64,000 nt of DNA from positions 109,380 to 173,379 of the forward strand of contig NZ_BOVL01000008.1 of the NCBI RefSeq assembly GCF_019972155.1, in the 5' to 3' direction. This document shows positions 41,744-50,799 of the stretch, piece by piece (within the stretch, counting starts at the first letter, position 1; the number at the start of each line of letters is the position of its first letter). The stretch comes from Bradyrhizobium sp. RD5-C2. GTDB taxonomy: Bacteria > Pseudomonadota > Alphaproteobacteria > Rhizobiales > Xanthobacteraceae. The notes under the pieces are model-generated. The model did not search any database. It saw only the letters and a program-made list of their open reading frames with translations, and had not been told where the DNA came from. The translations under genes were made by a program, and so were the position numbers.

Positions 41744-42031
41744 TCACTTCCCGCTTTGGGCGGCCGTCGCGGCCTGAGCCTGTGCCTGGCGCTCACGCGC
41801 CGCAACCAGCTCCTGCTCGATCTTGGCCTGATCCGCCGGCTTGATCGTCGGATCGGCGCGGTCGGGCGGAAGGTCGTGGACCGGGAGGTAGCCGTTGGCG
41901 TCCTTTTGCCGCGCCGGCGCATCGGCCGGCATGGCCATATCGGCAATCGTGCTCGAGCACCCGCTCAGCGCCAGCATCGACGCGAGCAGCGCTGCGGCCG
42001 CGAGCCCCCTGTTCATTCGATCGATCGGCAT
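41744..42031 (-). CDS. Small lipoprotein, function unknown
   Basis: 95 residues from ATG 42031, with GGGGA 8-10 bases upstream; ATG 42016 is the alternative. The lipobox LALSGC puts the acylated Cys near residue 25. The mature part is polar with a Gln/Ala-rich helix at the end (EQELVAARERQAQAQAATAA). It would sit in the inner leaflet of the outer membrane or the periplasmic face. No domain is recognised. It is divergent from phaC. Confidence 0.7.
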   Translation of the reverse strand: MPIDRMNRGLAAAALLASMLALSGCSSTIADMAMPADAPARQKDANGYLPVHDLPPDRADPTIKPADQAKIEQELVAARERQAQAQAATAAQSGK

Positions 42032-42325
42032 GCGCCGAATTGTCCCCAACAAGCTAGCGCGCACGTCGCACATTGCCGACACGGGTCGCACTGGTACGAG
42101 CCTTGCAGCGTCCCGGCTGCATCTAATCCTGGCTTTAGACGTTTCAAACCATTGTCGCCCGAAACGCTTAAAGCGGGAACACCAAAAGCGACCCCTGAGG
42201 CTTCAATATGACGGAACAAAGATTTTTCTATCGCACCGCAACAGAGCGAAACATCGGCTTTTGACCGATTTTCGCTACCGCACCGCGCGATGACGCCCCC
42301 CCAACGACGCGATATTGTCCCTCAG

Positions 42326-44134
42326 ATGAGCAACGTCAGTACCGACACCCAAGCCACCCCGAAATTCAACGCCGAAGCCTTCGCCATGAACATCGCCCGG
42401 GCGATGGAGAGCAGCGGCCAGGCGCTGGCGGCCTATCTCAAGCCGCGCCAGACCGGGGAGGTCCGCGACAAGCCGCCGAACGAGCTCGGTGAGGTCATCA
42501 AGACCTTCAGCGTGATCGCCGAATACTGGCTGGCCGACAAGGAACGCGCCTCCTCGTTGCAGATGCAGCTCGGCAAGGATTACCTCGATCTCTGGGGCTC
42601 GGCCGTGCGCCGCATGGCCGGCGAAGCCGACGCCAAGCCGGCGATCGCGCCGGCCCCGCGCGACAAGCGCTTCCAGGATCCGGAGTGGAAGTCGAATCAG
42701 TTCTTCGACTTCATCCTCCAGCTTTATCTGCTGACAGCGAAATGGGCGCAGCAGCTGGTCCACGACGCCGACGGGATCGATCCGCACACCCGCAAGAAGG
42801 CCGAATTCTACGTCCAGCAGATCACCAACGCGCTGGCGCCGTCGAATTTCGTGCTGACCAATCCGGAAGTGCTGCGCGCTACCGTCGAGACCAATGGCGA
42901 CAATCTGGTCCGCGGCATGAAGATGCTAGCCGAGGATATCGAGGCCGGGCACGGCACGCTGCGGATCCGCCAGTCCGATTCGAGCAATCTCGAGGTCGGC
43001 ATCAACATGGCGACGACGCCGGGCAAGGTGATCTACCAGAACGACCTGATGCAGCTGATCCAGTATTCGCCGGCGACGGAGAACGTGCTGCGCACGCCGC
43101 TCCTGATCGTGCCGCCGTGGATCAACAAGTTCTACATCCTCGATCTGCGCCCTGAGAAATCCTACGTCAAATGGTGCGTCGACCAGGGCATCACGGTGTT
43201 CGTGATCTCGTGGGTCAATCCGGACAAGGAGCTCGGCAAGAAGACCTGGGCCGACTACATGGCCGAGGGCCCGCTCACGGCGATGGACGTGATCGAGAAG
43301 GTCACCGGCGAGTTGAAGGTGCACACCGCCGGCTATTGCGTCGGCGGCACCATGCTCGCCTCGACGCTGGCCTACCTAGCCGAAAAGCGCCGTCAGCGCG
43401 TGACGTCAGCGACGTTCTTTGCCGCGCAGGTCGACTTCACCCACGCCGGCGATCTCCTGGTGTTCGTCGACGAGGACCAGATCTCGGCGCTGGAACGCGA
43501 CATGCAGGAATCCGGCGTGCTCGAAGGCAGCAAGATGGCGATGGCCTTCAACATGCTGCGCTCCAACGACCTGATCTGGTCGTATGTCGTGAACAATTAT
43601 CTGAAGGGCCAGCCGCCCTCCTCGTTCGACCTGCTGCACTGGAATTCGGACGCGACGCGGATGCCGTCGTCGAACCACTCCTACTATCTGCGCAACTGCT
43701 ATCTGGAGAACCGGCTGTCGACCGGCACGATGGTGCTCGACAACACGCTGCTCGATCTGTCGAAGGTGAAGGTGCCGGTCTACAACCTCGCGGCACGCGA
43801 GGATCACATCGCGCCGGCGGAATCGGTGCTCTACGGTTCGCAGTTCTTCGGCGGCCCGGTGAAATATGTGCTGTCCGGCTCCGGCCATATCGCCGGCGTG
43901 GTCAATCCGCCGGCCTCCAAGAAGTACCAGTACTGGACCAACGACAACATCAAGGACATGAAGCTCGCCGACTGGCTGAAGGGCGCCGAGGAGCACAAGG
44001 GTTCGTGGTGGCCCGACTGGCGCGGGTGGCTGGAAAGCCATGATCCGGAGACGGTGCCGGCACGTATGGTGGGCTCGAACGGGGCGTCGGTGCTCGAGGA
44101 CGCTCCGGGCAGCTATGTCCGCGTCCGCGCGTAG
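42326..44134 (+). CDS. phaC: Class I poly(3-hydroxyalkanoate) synthase
   Basis: 602 residues from ATG 42326 (ATG 42290 possible; neither has a clear ribosome site). The lipase-like box GYCVGGT carries the nucleophile Cys338; the catalytic Asp is in REDHIAP and the His in GSGHIAGV near the C-terminus. The conserved WNSDATRMP and YPPWINKFYILDL-like segments (VPPWINKFYILDLRPEKS) are present. It polymerises 3-hydroxyacyl-CoA into PHA granules. The N-terminal 200 residues contain the domain that directs dimerisation and granule contact. No phaAB genes lie in the window. Confidence 0.96.
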   Translation: MSNVSTDTQATPKFNAEAFAMNIARAMESSGQALAAYLKPRQTGEVRDKPPNELGEVIKTFSVIAEYWLADKERASSLQMQLGKDYLDLWGSAVRRMAGEADAKPAIAPAPRDKRFQDPEWKSNQFFDFILQLYLLTAKWAQQLVHDADGIDPHTRKKAEFYVQQITNALAPSNFVLTNPEVLRATVETNGDNLVRGMKMLAEDIEAGHGTLRIRQSDSSNLEVGINMATTPGKVIYQNDLMQLIQYSPATENVLRTPLLIVPPWINKFYILDLRPEKSYVKWCVDQGITVFVISWVNPDKELGKKTWADYMAEGPLTAMDVIEKVTGELKVHTAGYCVGGTMLASTLAYLAEKRRQRVTSATFFAAQVDFTHAGDLLVFVDEDQISALERDMQESGVLEGSKMAMAFNMLRSNDLIWSYVVNNYLKGQPPSSFDLLHWNSDATRMPSSNHSYYLRNCYLENRLSTGTMVLDNTLLDLSKVKVPVYNLAAREDHIAPAESVLYGSQFFGGPVKYVLSGSGHIAGVVNPPASKKYQYWTNDNIKDMKLADWLKGAEEHKGSWWPDWRGWLESHDPETVPARMVGSNGASVLEDAPGSYVRVRA

Positions 44135-44207
44135 CGCGAGTTCTTCCGCTCAGCTATAAACAGATGGTCCCGACGGTCGGGAATCGAATTCACGTGAGGG
44201 GGAGACG

Positions 44208-44606
44208 ATGACGCGCGAACTGTTCTGGCTGTCGCTGACGGTGATCCTGACCGGGCTGCTGTGGGTTCCCTACATCATCAACCGCTGCCAGGTGCGCGGC
44301 CTCTCCGGCGCCATGGGCAATCCATCGCGCACCGACAAGCCGCACGCCGAATGGGCCAACCGGCTGATGTTTGCCCATGACAACGCGGTCGAGAACCTCG
44401 TGATCTTCGCGCCGCTGGTCTTGATCCTCAACGCGGCAGACTATTCCACCAAATGGACCGTGCTGGCCTGCGCCGTGTATTTCTGGGCCCGCGTCGCGCA
44501 TCTGATCGTCTACACGCTCGGCCTGCCGGTGTTCCGCACCCTGGCCTTCACGGTCGGCTTCATCGCGCAGGCGGTGCTGGCGCTCGCGATCTTCAAGATC
44601 CTCTAA
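44208..44606 (+). CDS. MAPEG-family membrane protein
   Basis: 132 residues with four transmembrane helices. The MAPEG signature is visible: WANRLMFAHDNAVENLVIFAPLV (residues about 49-71), with the Glu and Asn that bind glutathione or shape the active site, then ARVAHLIVYTLG. Bacterial members are thought to be glutathione transferases or peroxidases, but most are untested. It follows phaC by 73 bases in the same direction. Confidence 0.85.
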   Translation: MTRELFWLSLTVILTGLLWVPYIINRCQVRGLSGAMGNPSRTDKPHAEWANRLMFAHDNAVENLVIFAPLVLILNAADYSTKWTVLACAVYFWARVAHLIVYTLGLPVFRTLAFTVGFIAQAVLALAIFKIL

Positions 44607-44617
44607 GCGACACATTC

Positions 44618-44648
44618 GCGCCGGCGGCGGTCACATCCGCGCCGGCGC
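44618..44648. terminator. Bidirectional hairpin between converging genes
   Basis: GCGCCGGC at 44618-44625 and GCCGGCGC at 44641-44648 form an 8-bp GC stem with a 15-base loop, overlapping the methyltransferase stop. No U-tract is evident on the plus strand, so termination may be weak or Rho-dependent. Confidence 0.45.
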
Positions 44649-45250
44649 TATTCCTTGTCTTTCCGCACGACGATATGCAGCATCGTCGCGGGCGCCTCAT
44701 CGAAGCTCTTGATCTCGCTGGTGTCGGACGAGACCTGGAACCATGCTCCTGACGCGGCGTAGGTCGCCGCCAGCCAGTCAGCCGCGGGATAATTGTAGTA
44801 GCGGCCGATGCTGTCGCGGCCATCGCCATGGCCGACCTTGTAGCTCGCGTAGAAGATGCCGCCGGGTTTCAGCGCCCGATGGATACGGCCGAGGATGCCG
44901 GCCAATTCGTCGCGCGGCACATGCAGCAGGCAGGCGCTGGCCCAGACGCCGTCATAGGCCCCACGATCCTCGAGCTCATCGAAAAGCATCGCCTCGACGG
45001 GATGGTTGATGCGCCGTGCCGCGACTTCAGCCATCTCGGGTGAACCGTCGGTCGCGCGCAGCACGAAGCCTTCGGCAAGCATGACCGCGGCATGATTGCC
45101 GGCACCGCAGCCGAGTTCGAGGATCGCGCCGCCCGGCGGCAGCAGCTTGAGAAAGCCGATCAGCCGGGTGGACGGCGCTTTCGCCCACCCGGCATAGGCC
45201 TCGGCATTGCGCCGATAGAATTGCAGCGTGGCGTCGTCCACGATGCGCAC
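44648..45250 (-). CDS. Class I SAM-dependent methyltransferase
   Basis: 200 residues from GTG 45250. Motif I ILELGCGAGNHAAVML is near 43-58, with ATDGSPEM (motif II acidic residue) near 66-73 and CLLHVPRDELAGILGRI near 108-124 (post-I/IV). It is a UbiE/TehB-like small-molecule methylase; the substrate is unknown. The start lies 7 bases after the argC2 stop, so translation is probably coupled to the arginine gene, though no biochemical link is clear. Confidence 0.8.
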   Translation of the reverse strand: MRIVDDATLQFYRRNAEAYAGWAKAPSTRLIGFLKLLPPGGAILELGCGAGNHAAVMLAEGFVLRATDGSPEMAEVAARRINHPVEAMLFDELEDRGAYDGVWASACLLHVPRDELAGILGRIHRALKPGGIFYASYKVGHGDGRDSIGRYYNYPAADWLAATYAASGAWFQVSSDTSEIKSFDEAPATMLHIVVRKDKE

Positions 45251-45257
45251 CTCGCCG

Positions 45258-46238
45258 TCAGCTGTCGGAAAGCCCGAGCATCAGCCGCATGTTCTGGACC
45301 GCGGCGCCCGAGGCGCCCTTGCCCAGATTGTCGAGCCGGGCGACCAGCACGGCCTGGCGGTGCTTGTCACTGGCGAACACATAGAGCTCGAGCTGGTTAG
45401 TCTCGTTGAGCGCCTCCGGCTCGATCTTGCCGCCCTTGCTGGCCTCGTTCTGCAGCGGCATCGCCGAGACGCATTTACTGCCGGCGTACCACTTCGCCAG
45501 CACGGCTTGCAGGTCGGCGCCCGTCGGCTTGCCCGGCAGCGCGTCGAGCTGCAGCGGCACCGAGACCAGCATGCCCTGCCGGTAGTTGCCGACCGACGGG
45601 ACGAAGAGCGGCCGCCGCGTCAGATGCGAATAGAGCTGCATCTCCGGCACGTGCTTGTGCTCGAAGCCGAGACCATAGAGATGGAAGGCCGGCGCCGAGC
45701 CGTCCTCGAAGCTTGCGATCATCGACTTGCCGCCGCCCGAATAGCCGCTCACCGCATTGATGGTGACGGGATAGTCGGCCGGGAGCAGGCCACCATCGAC
45801 GAGCGGCCGCAGCAGCGCGATGCCACCGGTCGGATAGCAGCCCGGATTGGAGACCTTCTGCGCGGTGCGGATCTTGTCGGCCTGGTTAGGCGCGAGCTCC
45901 GCGAAACCGTAGGCCCAGTCGGGCGCGACGCGATAGGCGGTCGACGCATCGAGCACCTTCGGCGCCGAATTGCCCATCGTGTCGATCAGCGCGACCGTCT
46001 CCTTGGCGGCCTCGTCCGGCAGGCAGAGGATCACGAGATCCACCTCCTCCATCAGCGCCCGCTTGGCGCCCGCGTCCTTCCGCTTGTCCTCGGCGATCTG
46101 CTTCACCGCGACGTCACCGATCGTGTGCAGCCGCTCCTGGATGCCGAGGCCGGTGGTGCCGGACGCGCCGTCGACGAACACGGTGGCCTTGGTCGCACCG
46201 CTCTTGGTTTTCGGCTGGTTGGTGTCGGTGACGGTCAT
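45258..46238 (-). CDS. argC: N-acetyl-gamma-glutamyl-phosphate reductase, type 2
   Basis: 326 residues. The short ArgC2 subfamily: Rossmann VFVDGASGTTGLGIQERL near 20-37, active-site Cys134 in SNPGCYPTGG, and GYSGGGKSMI near 163. It reduces N-acetylglutamyl phosphate to the semialdehyde in arginine synthesis. A second, longer ArgC lies 121 bases upstream. The C-terminal LARLDNLGKGASGAAVQNMRLMLG is common to both subfamilies. Confidence 0.93.
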   Translation of the reverse strand: MTVTDTNQPKTKSGATKATVFVDGASGTTGLGIQERLHTIGDVAVKQIAEDKRKDAGAKRALMEEVDLVILCLPDEAAKETVALIDTMGNSAPKVLDASTAYRVAPDWAYGFAELAPNQADKIRTAQKVSNPGCYPTGGIALLRPLVDGGLLPADYPVTINAVSGYSGGGKSMIASFEDGSAPAFHLYGLGFEHKHVPEMQLYSHLTRRPLFVPSVGNYRQGMLVSVPLQLDALPGKPTGADLQAVLAKWYAGSKCVSAMPLQNEASKGGKIEPEALNETNQLELYVFASDKHRQAVLVARLDNLGKGASGAAVQNMRLMLGLSDS

Positions 46239-46359
46239 GGCATGGTCCTTTCGAGATCGTTCGTTTCGTTTAACACATCTGGCCGCGCCTGCGCTGCCAA
46301 CGGGGATGGGCAGTTATCCCTGGATTGAGCGCGCCCTCGCCCACGACAACAACCCCTGC

Positions 46360-47406
46360 TCATGGAAACAGCGCGATCTGTTCCAGCCCGGTGGTTTCGG
46401 GCAAGCCGAACATCAGGTTCATGTTCTGGATCGCCTGTCCGGCCGAACCCTTCACAAGATTATCGAGCGTCGAGAGCACGATGGCGCGGTTCTTGATCCG
46501 GTCGGCGACGACGCCGATCTGAACGTAATTCGAGCCGCGTACGTTCTGCGTCTGTGGCAGCACGCCCTTCTTCGTCACATAGACGAACGGCTCGTTGGCG
46601 TAGGCCTTTTCCAACTCGGCGCGCAAATCGTCCGGCGTGGCCCCATTGAGCTTGACATAGGATGTGCAGAACTCACCCCGCGCCATCGGAATGAGATGCG
46701 GGGTGAAGTTCACTGTCACAGCCGAGCCAGCGGCCGCGCCCATCTCCTGCTCGATCTCCGCCGAGTGTCGATGACTTCCAATCGAATAGGGCGACAGCCC
46801 TTCGCCGGCCTCGCTGAACAGCGTGTTCTGCTTCAGTCCGCGTCCGGCGCCGGTGACGCCCGATTTTGCGTCGATGATGATGTCGTCGACGTCAATCAGC
46901 TTTGCCTTCGCCAGCGGAACAAGCGCCAGCAGTACCGCCGTCGGATAGCAGCCGGGACAGGCCACGAGCCGCGCGGCCGTGACCTTCTCGCGGTAGAGTT
47001 CGGTCAGCCCATAGACGGCCTCGTCCTGCAATTCGAGCGCCCGGTGCTCGTGGCCGTACCATTGCGCGTAGCTGTCTTTGTTGCGCAGTCGGAAATCCGC
47101 GGACATATCGAGGATTTTGATCCTGGGATTGGCCTTCAGCACCGCGGCGATGATCTCCTGCGTCGTCCCGTGCGGCAGTCCGCAGAACACGGCATCGAGC
47201 CGCGTCCAGTCGACCTTTTCCCATTCCACGAGTTTTGGCAGGTCGAGCATGAAGAAGTGAGGAAACACCTCGCTCATCGCCTTGCCGGCATGGGTGTTGG
47301 CGGTAAGCGCGGTGATTTCGGCGTTCGGGTGCCGCGCCAGCAGGCGCACCGCGTCGGCGCCGGTGTAGCCGGACGCGCCCAAAATTCCGATTTTCTTCTT
47401 CGTCAT
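46360..47406 (-). CDS. argC: N-acetyl-gamma-glutamyl-phosphate reductase, type 1
   Basis: 348 residues of the common long ArgC1 subfamily: GILGASGYTGADAVRLLARHP at 7-27, active-site Cys153 in ACPGCYPTAV, KSGVTGAGRGLKQ near 185, and SAGQAIQNMNLMFGLPE near the C-terminus. Same reaction as the neighbour. The start codon shares a base with the stop of the PaiB-like gene (TAATG). The presence of both types side by side is a duplication by acquisition rather than recent tandem copying. Confidence 0.94.
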   Translation of the reverse strand: MTKKKIGILGASGYTGADAVRLLARHPNAEITALTANTHAGKAMSEVFPHFFMLDLPKLVEWEKVDWTRLDAVFCGLPHGTTQEIIAAVLKANPRIKILDMSADFRLRNKDSYAQWYGHEHRALELQDEAVYGLTELYREKVTAARLVACPGCYPTAVLLALVPLAKAKLIDVDDIIIDAKSGVTGAGRGLKQNTLFSEAGEGLSPYSIGSHRHSAEIEQEMGAAAGSAVTVNFTPHLIPMARGEFCTSYVKLNGATPDDLRAELEKAYANEPFVYVTKKGVLPQTQNVRGSNYVQIGVVADRIKNRAIVLSTLDNLVKGSAGQAIQNMNLMFGLPETTGLEQIALFP

Positions 47407-48077
47407 TACTCGCTCCTCGGAAGCGTAGTCATCTCGGCCTGTGTCGTTGCGAAAGCCTGCGGGCGCACATCGCGCATCAAAGCCGCGATGTCCCGGGCAC
47501 CGGCTTCGGCCTGCAATGCGAGCGTGTTGCCGACCGCCGCGAAATCGGTTTCAGACTTGTGCTGGTTCAGCTTGAAGCTGCCCTCCACCTCTTCCACCGT
47601 CATCTCAAAGCCCACGATGGCCTTCTTCATGCCTTCCAGCCGCGCGGCGGTCATCTTGCCCGACACCCACGGCTTTTTCGGCAGCAGCCGCTCCTCGAAC
47701 TTGGCGCTCAGCACGTCGATCTGAACGGCAAGCTCTTCATCCGACAACGTCCGCACCGGCCCGGTCAGATGCACCGCCTGATAAAGCCAGGTCGGCACCT
47801 GATCGGGCGACACGTACCAGTCCGGCGACACATAGGCATCCGCGCCGTTGACGGCCAGCAGCCACGGGCTCCCGTTCGCCAGCTTTACCAGCGGATTGTG
47901 ACGGGCAACATGAAACAGCGCCCGCGGCGTGCCGTCGGCGGCGTAGGTCAAATAGAACGGCAGCGCGGAGGCGATCGGCTTGCCGCCGTCGCACGCGCAG
48001 ACGATGCCGAAACCGCGCGCGTCCGCGAATGCAAGGCTCGCGGCGCGGTCAGGCTTGAAAGGCGGTGGCGTATACAT
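47406..48077 (-). CDS. FMN-binding PaiB-like regulator (FMN_bind_2)
   Basis: 223 residues. PaiB family: MYTPPPFKPDRAASLAFADARGFG at the N-terminus, ALPFYL near 40, FHVARHNPLVK near 55-65, and the conserved C-terminal EGSFKLNQHKSETD near 165-178. The members bind FMN and are annotated as negative transcriptional regulators (Bacillus PaiB, sporulation), though some may be flavin-dependent enzymes. Coupled translation to argC1 suggests co-expression. Confidence 0.88.
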   Translation of the reverse strand: MYTPPPFKPDRAASLAFADARGFGIVCACDGGKPIASALPFYLTYAADGTPRALFHVARHNPLVKLANGSPWLLAVNGADAYVSPDWYVSPDQVPTWLYQAVHLTGPVRTLSDEELAVQIDVLSAKFEERLLPKKPWVSGKMTAARLEGMKKAIVGFEMTVEEVEGSFKLNQHKSETDFAAVGNTLALQAEAGARDIAALMRDVRPQAFATTQAEMTTLPRSE

Positions 48078-48298
48078 GGTCGAAGCTCCTGCATGACGAA
48101 GGAGCCGCCAGATCGAACCGCGTGTCTTTTTCAGGAGAGCGCCGCGGGATCGGATCCGGCGGCAGAGGCGATGGTCTTAAACGCGAGCGACCGCCCATAC
48201 CGCGAGAATGCGGCGGCGGCGGGCGATGATGATGGTCGCGGCGTTGATCATAGGCGCGGCTATAAGGCCGCGCCCGTTTTGCGTCAAGGTTTGCTTTC

Positions 48299-48437
48299 GT
48301 CATTCCGGCGCGCGCGCCCTGCCCGCGAACCTCAGATGCGCAATTGCGCATCGGGGAATCCAGAGATTGCGGCGCGAGATTCCGGGTTCGATGCTACGCA
48401 TCGCCCTCAGGTGCGCCATTGCGCACCGGGGAATGAC
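48299..48437. repeat. Intergenic inverted-repeat element, family C
   Basis: 139 bp bounded by GTCATTCC and GGAATGAC. Two internal hairpins share the pattern GATGCGCAATTGCGCATC and GGTGCGCCATTGCGCACC, each followed by CGGGGAAT. It accounts for most of the 364-base gap between the PaiB-like and MBL genes; the remainder (48078-48298) shows no gene. Confidence 0.7.
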
Positions 48438-48441
48438 GGAC

Positions 48442-49431
48442 CTAAATGGCCGGATTCCACGGCGCCGGCACGACGCGGTAGCCGTTGCCGTCCTTGACCA
48501 CATTGCCGAGGCCCGGGAACGGATAGTGGAAGCCCTGCACCTGAAGCCGCTCTGCGACCACCATGTCGTAGATCCGGCGGCGGGTCTTCTCCGCCACGTC
48601 GCCGTCCTGGTCGAAGAACGCATGCCAGCCGGGATTGGCCGCGAACAGGTTCGGATTGTTGGTGACGTCGGACTGGATGAAGACCTTGTCCGGACCCGAG
48701 GCCAGCACGTAGGAGGTATGGCCCGGCGTATGGCCGACGGTCTCGACCGAGGTCAGGCCCGGCGCGATCTCCTTGCCCCATTCATAGGGCGTGACCTTCT
48801 TCTTCAGGCCGGCCTCGAAGATGTTGCGGTTGTTCTTGAACAGGCCCGCCATGCGGCCGGCCGGCGCCCGGCTCATCTCACCGTCGTCCATCCAGAACTT
48901 CCATTCGGTCGCCGGCACCAGCACTTCGGCGTTCGGGAATGCCAGCGTGCCCTCGGCCGTCAGCAGGCCGTTCACGTGGTCGCCGTGAAAGTGCGAGATC
49001 ACGACCATGTCGACATTCTTCAGATCGAAGCCGGCCGCGACGAAATTGTCGGCGAACAGGCCATTGGCTCCCTTCGTGCTGGCCTTCGCCAGCGCGCCGT
49101 TGCCGGTGTCGATCACGACCAGCTTGCCGCCGGTGTTGAGCACCAGCGGCGCGAACCAGATCGACACCACGTCGCGCGGCATGAACGCCTTCTCCAGCGC
49201 CGCGTTGACATCGTCCCGCTTCGCATTCGGGATGAAGGCATCTTCCAGCTTGAAGACGTTCTTGCCGTCAGACACCACGGTGACCAGGATGTCGCCAACC
49301 TTGTAGCGATAGAAGCTCGGCGCCTGCTTGTCGGCGGCGGGCGCTGCCGCGGCCGCGGGAACGGCTGATAACAACGGTGCGGCGGCGATGCCGGCAGCAC
49401 CTGCGAGAGCGTGACGTCGTGTCAGATCCAT
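48442..49431 (-). CDS. Tat-exported metallo-beta-lactamase-fold hydrolase
   Basis: 329 residues. The twin-Arg signal LTRRHALAGAAGIAAAPLLS is followed by an Ala-rich cleavage region. The MBL core has the metal motif HFHGDHVNG (about residues 147-155), ETVGHTPGHTSY near 232-243, and IQSDVTN near 253. These are di-zinc ligands of the family. The substrate is unknown; the homologues include quorum-quenching lactonases and many unassigned hydrolases. Confidence 0.88.
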   Translation of the reverse strand: MDLTRRHALAGAAGIAAAPLLSAVPAAAAAPAADKQAPSFYRYKVGDILVTVVSDGKNVFKLEDAFIPNAKRDDVNAALEKAFMPRDVVSIWFAPLVLNTGGKLVVIDTGNGALAKASTKGANGLFADNFVAAGFDLKNVDMVVISHFHGDHVNGLLTAEGTLAFPNAEVLVPATEWKFWMDDGEMSRAPAGRMAGLFKNNRNIFEAGLKKKVTPYEWGKEIAPGLTSVETVGHTPGHTSYVLASGPDKVFIQSDVTNNPNLFAANPGWHAFFDQDGDVAEKTRRRIYDMVVAERLQVQGFHYPFPGLGNVVKDGNGYRVVPAPWNPAI

Positions 49432-49583
49432 CTGATGTCCTCCCAGTGAAGAAATGATGCGCCCGGCGGAGCCGCGTCCGCTGTGGTGAGTTTTGCTCAG
49501 CGTTTTGACAGTCGCGTGAAGACGGCTGTGCGAGCAATTGTTCTTCCGCTAACCCCTGCATCGCAGCGATATTCCTGACGTCG

Positions 49584-50114
49584 TTACACCACCCGCCACA
49601 TCCACTCGACGACCTGGCCGATGACGTCGCCGAACAGCAGCAGCGCCGCCGACCAGACCAGGGCGGAGACGAAATTGGCGATCTGGAATTGCCAGTACGA
49701 CATCTCGAAAATGCCGGCCGCAAGCGGCACCGAGGCACGCAGTGGGCCGAAGAAGCGGCCGATGAAGATGCTGGGCACGCCCCAGCGCTTCACGAAGGCC
49801 TCGCCGCGCGGCAGGATCTCCGGATAGCGCGACAGCGGCCACATCTGCGCGACCTGCTCCTTGTAGCGATAGCCGAACCAGTAGGAGACCCAGTCGCCGA
49901 GCGCGGCGCCGATGCCGCCCGCGATCCAGATCGGCCAGAAGCTGATGCCGCTGACGCCGATCAGGGCGCCGATCGCAACCAGCGCGCCCCAGGCGGGCAC
50001 CAGCAACGAGATGAAGGCGAGCGATTCAGCGAACGCCAGCAGCATGACGATCGGAGCGGCCCAGGCCTGGTGATGGCGGACGAATTCGGCCAGGGCCCGC
50101 GTAAAGTCTTCCAT
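49584..50114 (-). CDS. DedA-family membrane protein
   Basis: 176 residues from ATG 50114. DedA/SNARE-associated fold: the re-entrant loop and GRFFGPLRASVPLAAG near 130-145 (the [F/Y]xRFxPxxR-like motif), and GAALGDWVSYWFGYRYKE near 75. About four membrane helices are seen. DedA proteins move lipid carriers such as undecaprenyl phosphate and support membrane homeostasis. The region upstream (50115-50302) is short and holds the promoter. Confidence 0.87.
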   Translation of the reverse strand: MEDFTRALAEFVRHHQAWAAPIVMLLAFAESLAFISLLVPAWGALVAIGALIGVSGISFWPIWIAGGIGAALGDWVSYWFGYRYKEQVAQMWPLSRYPEILPRGEAFVKRWGVPSIFIGRFFGPLRASVPLAAGIFEMSYWQFQIANFVSALVWSAALLLFGDVIGQVVEWMWRVV

Positions 50115-50302
50115 CTCGTCGAGTGCCTTCCGCTCCGTTGAACCCCGAATGAACCTTTCTAGCCGCACGCAGCCTAAGAACAGGTAAGCCAGCCCATTGC
50201 GTGACATCAAGTCACAAAGGCGGGGATCGAACGTGATTTCCCGTAAGGCCCCTGCGGTCCAGGCTGGCTGGCATCTCCCTCATAAGAAAAAGGAATCACT
50301 TG

Positions 50303-50671
50303 ATGATCGGGTCACTGATGATGTGCGTGGGCGTTCTCGTCTTGTTGTTCGGAATGCTCGCGGGCATCGTTATGGGTATCCAGCACGACTTCACGTTGGG
50401 GCCGGCGCATGCGCATCTCAATCTGGTCGGCGGCGTGCTGCTGTTCCTGTTCGGCCTGTATTACCGGCTGGTGCCGGCGGCGGGAGCCATGTTGCTCGCC
50501 AAAATCCAGGGCTGGCTGCATATCGTCGGCGGCATCCTGTTTCCGGCCGGCGTTGCCGCCGTGTTGCTGAAGGGTCCCTCTTTCGAGGCGGCGCCGATCG
50601 TCGGGTCACTGATGGTGGTCGCCGCCATGGCCCTGTTCACGGTCGTTGTATTTCGCACCTCGCGGGCGTAA
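50303..50671 (+). CDS. Small four-helix membrane protein with HAHLNLVG motif
   Basis: 122 residues from ATG 50303 (AAGGA about 8 bases upstream). Four transmembrane helices. The segment GPAHAHLNLVGGVLLFLFGLYYRLVP (described as HAHLN then GLYYRL) resembles the haem-binding helix of haem-copper oxidase and NO-reductase catalytic subunits or NnrS. Such mini-proteins are often auto-annotated as cytochrome c oxidase; with only one such helix, full oxidase activity is not possible. A second His lies in GWLHIVGG. Confidence 0.75.
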   Translation: MIGSLMMCVGVLVLLFGMLAGIVMGIQHDFTLGPAHAHLNLVGGVLLFLFGLYYRLVPAAGAMLLAKIQGWLHIVGGILFPAGVAAVLLKGPSFEAAPIVGSLMVVAAMALFTVVVFRTSRA

Positions 50672-50799
50672 TCGCGGGCTCCTATCTACACAGGCGGCCG
50701 AGCCCTCGGGGCGCGGCCGCCCCCATTTGGCAGCCCATCCGTGGCATAGTCAGAGCAACCGATTCGCTGCGCCGTGACTGGCGCGCCACTTGAAGAACC

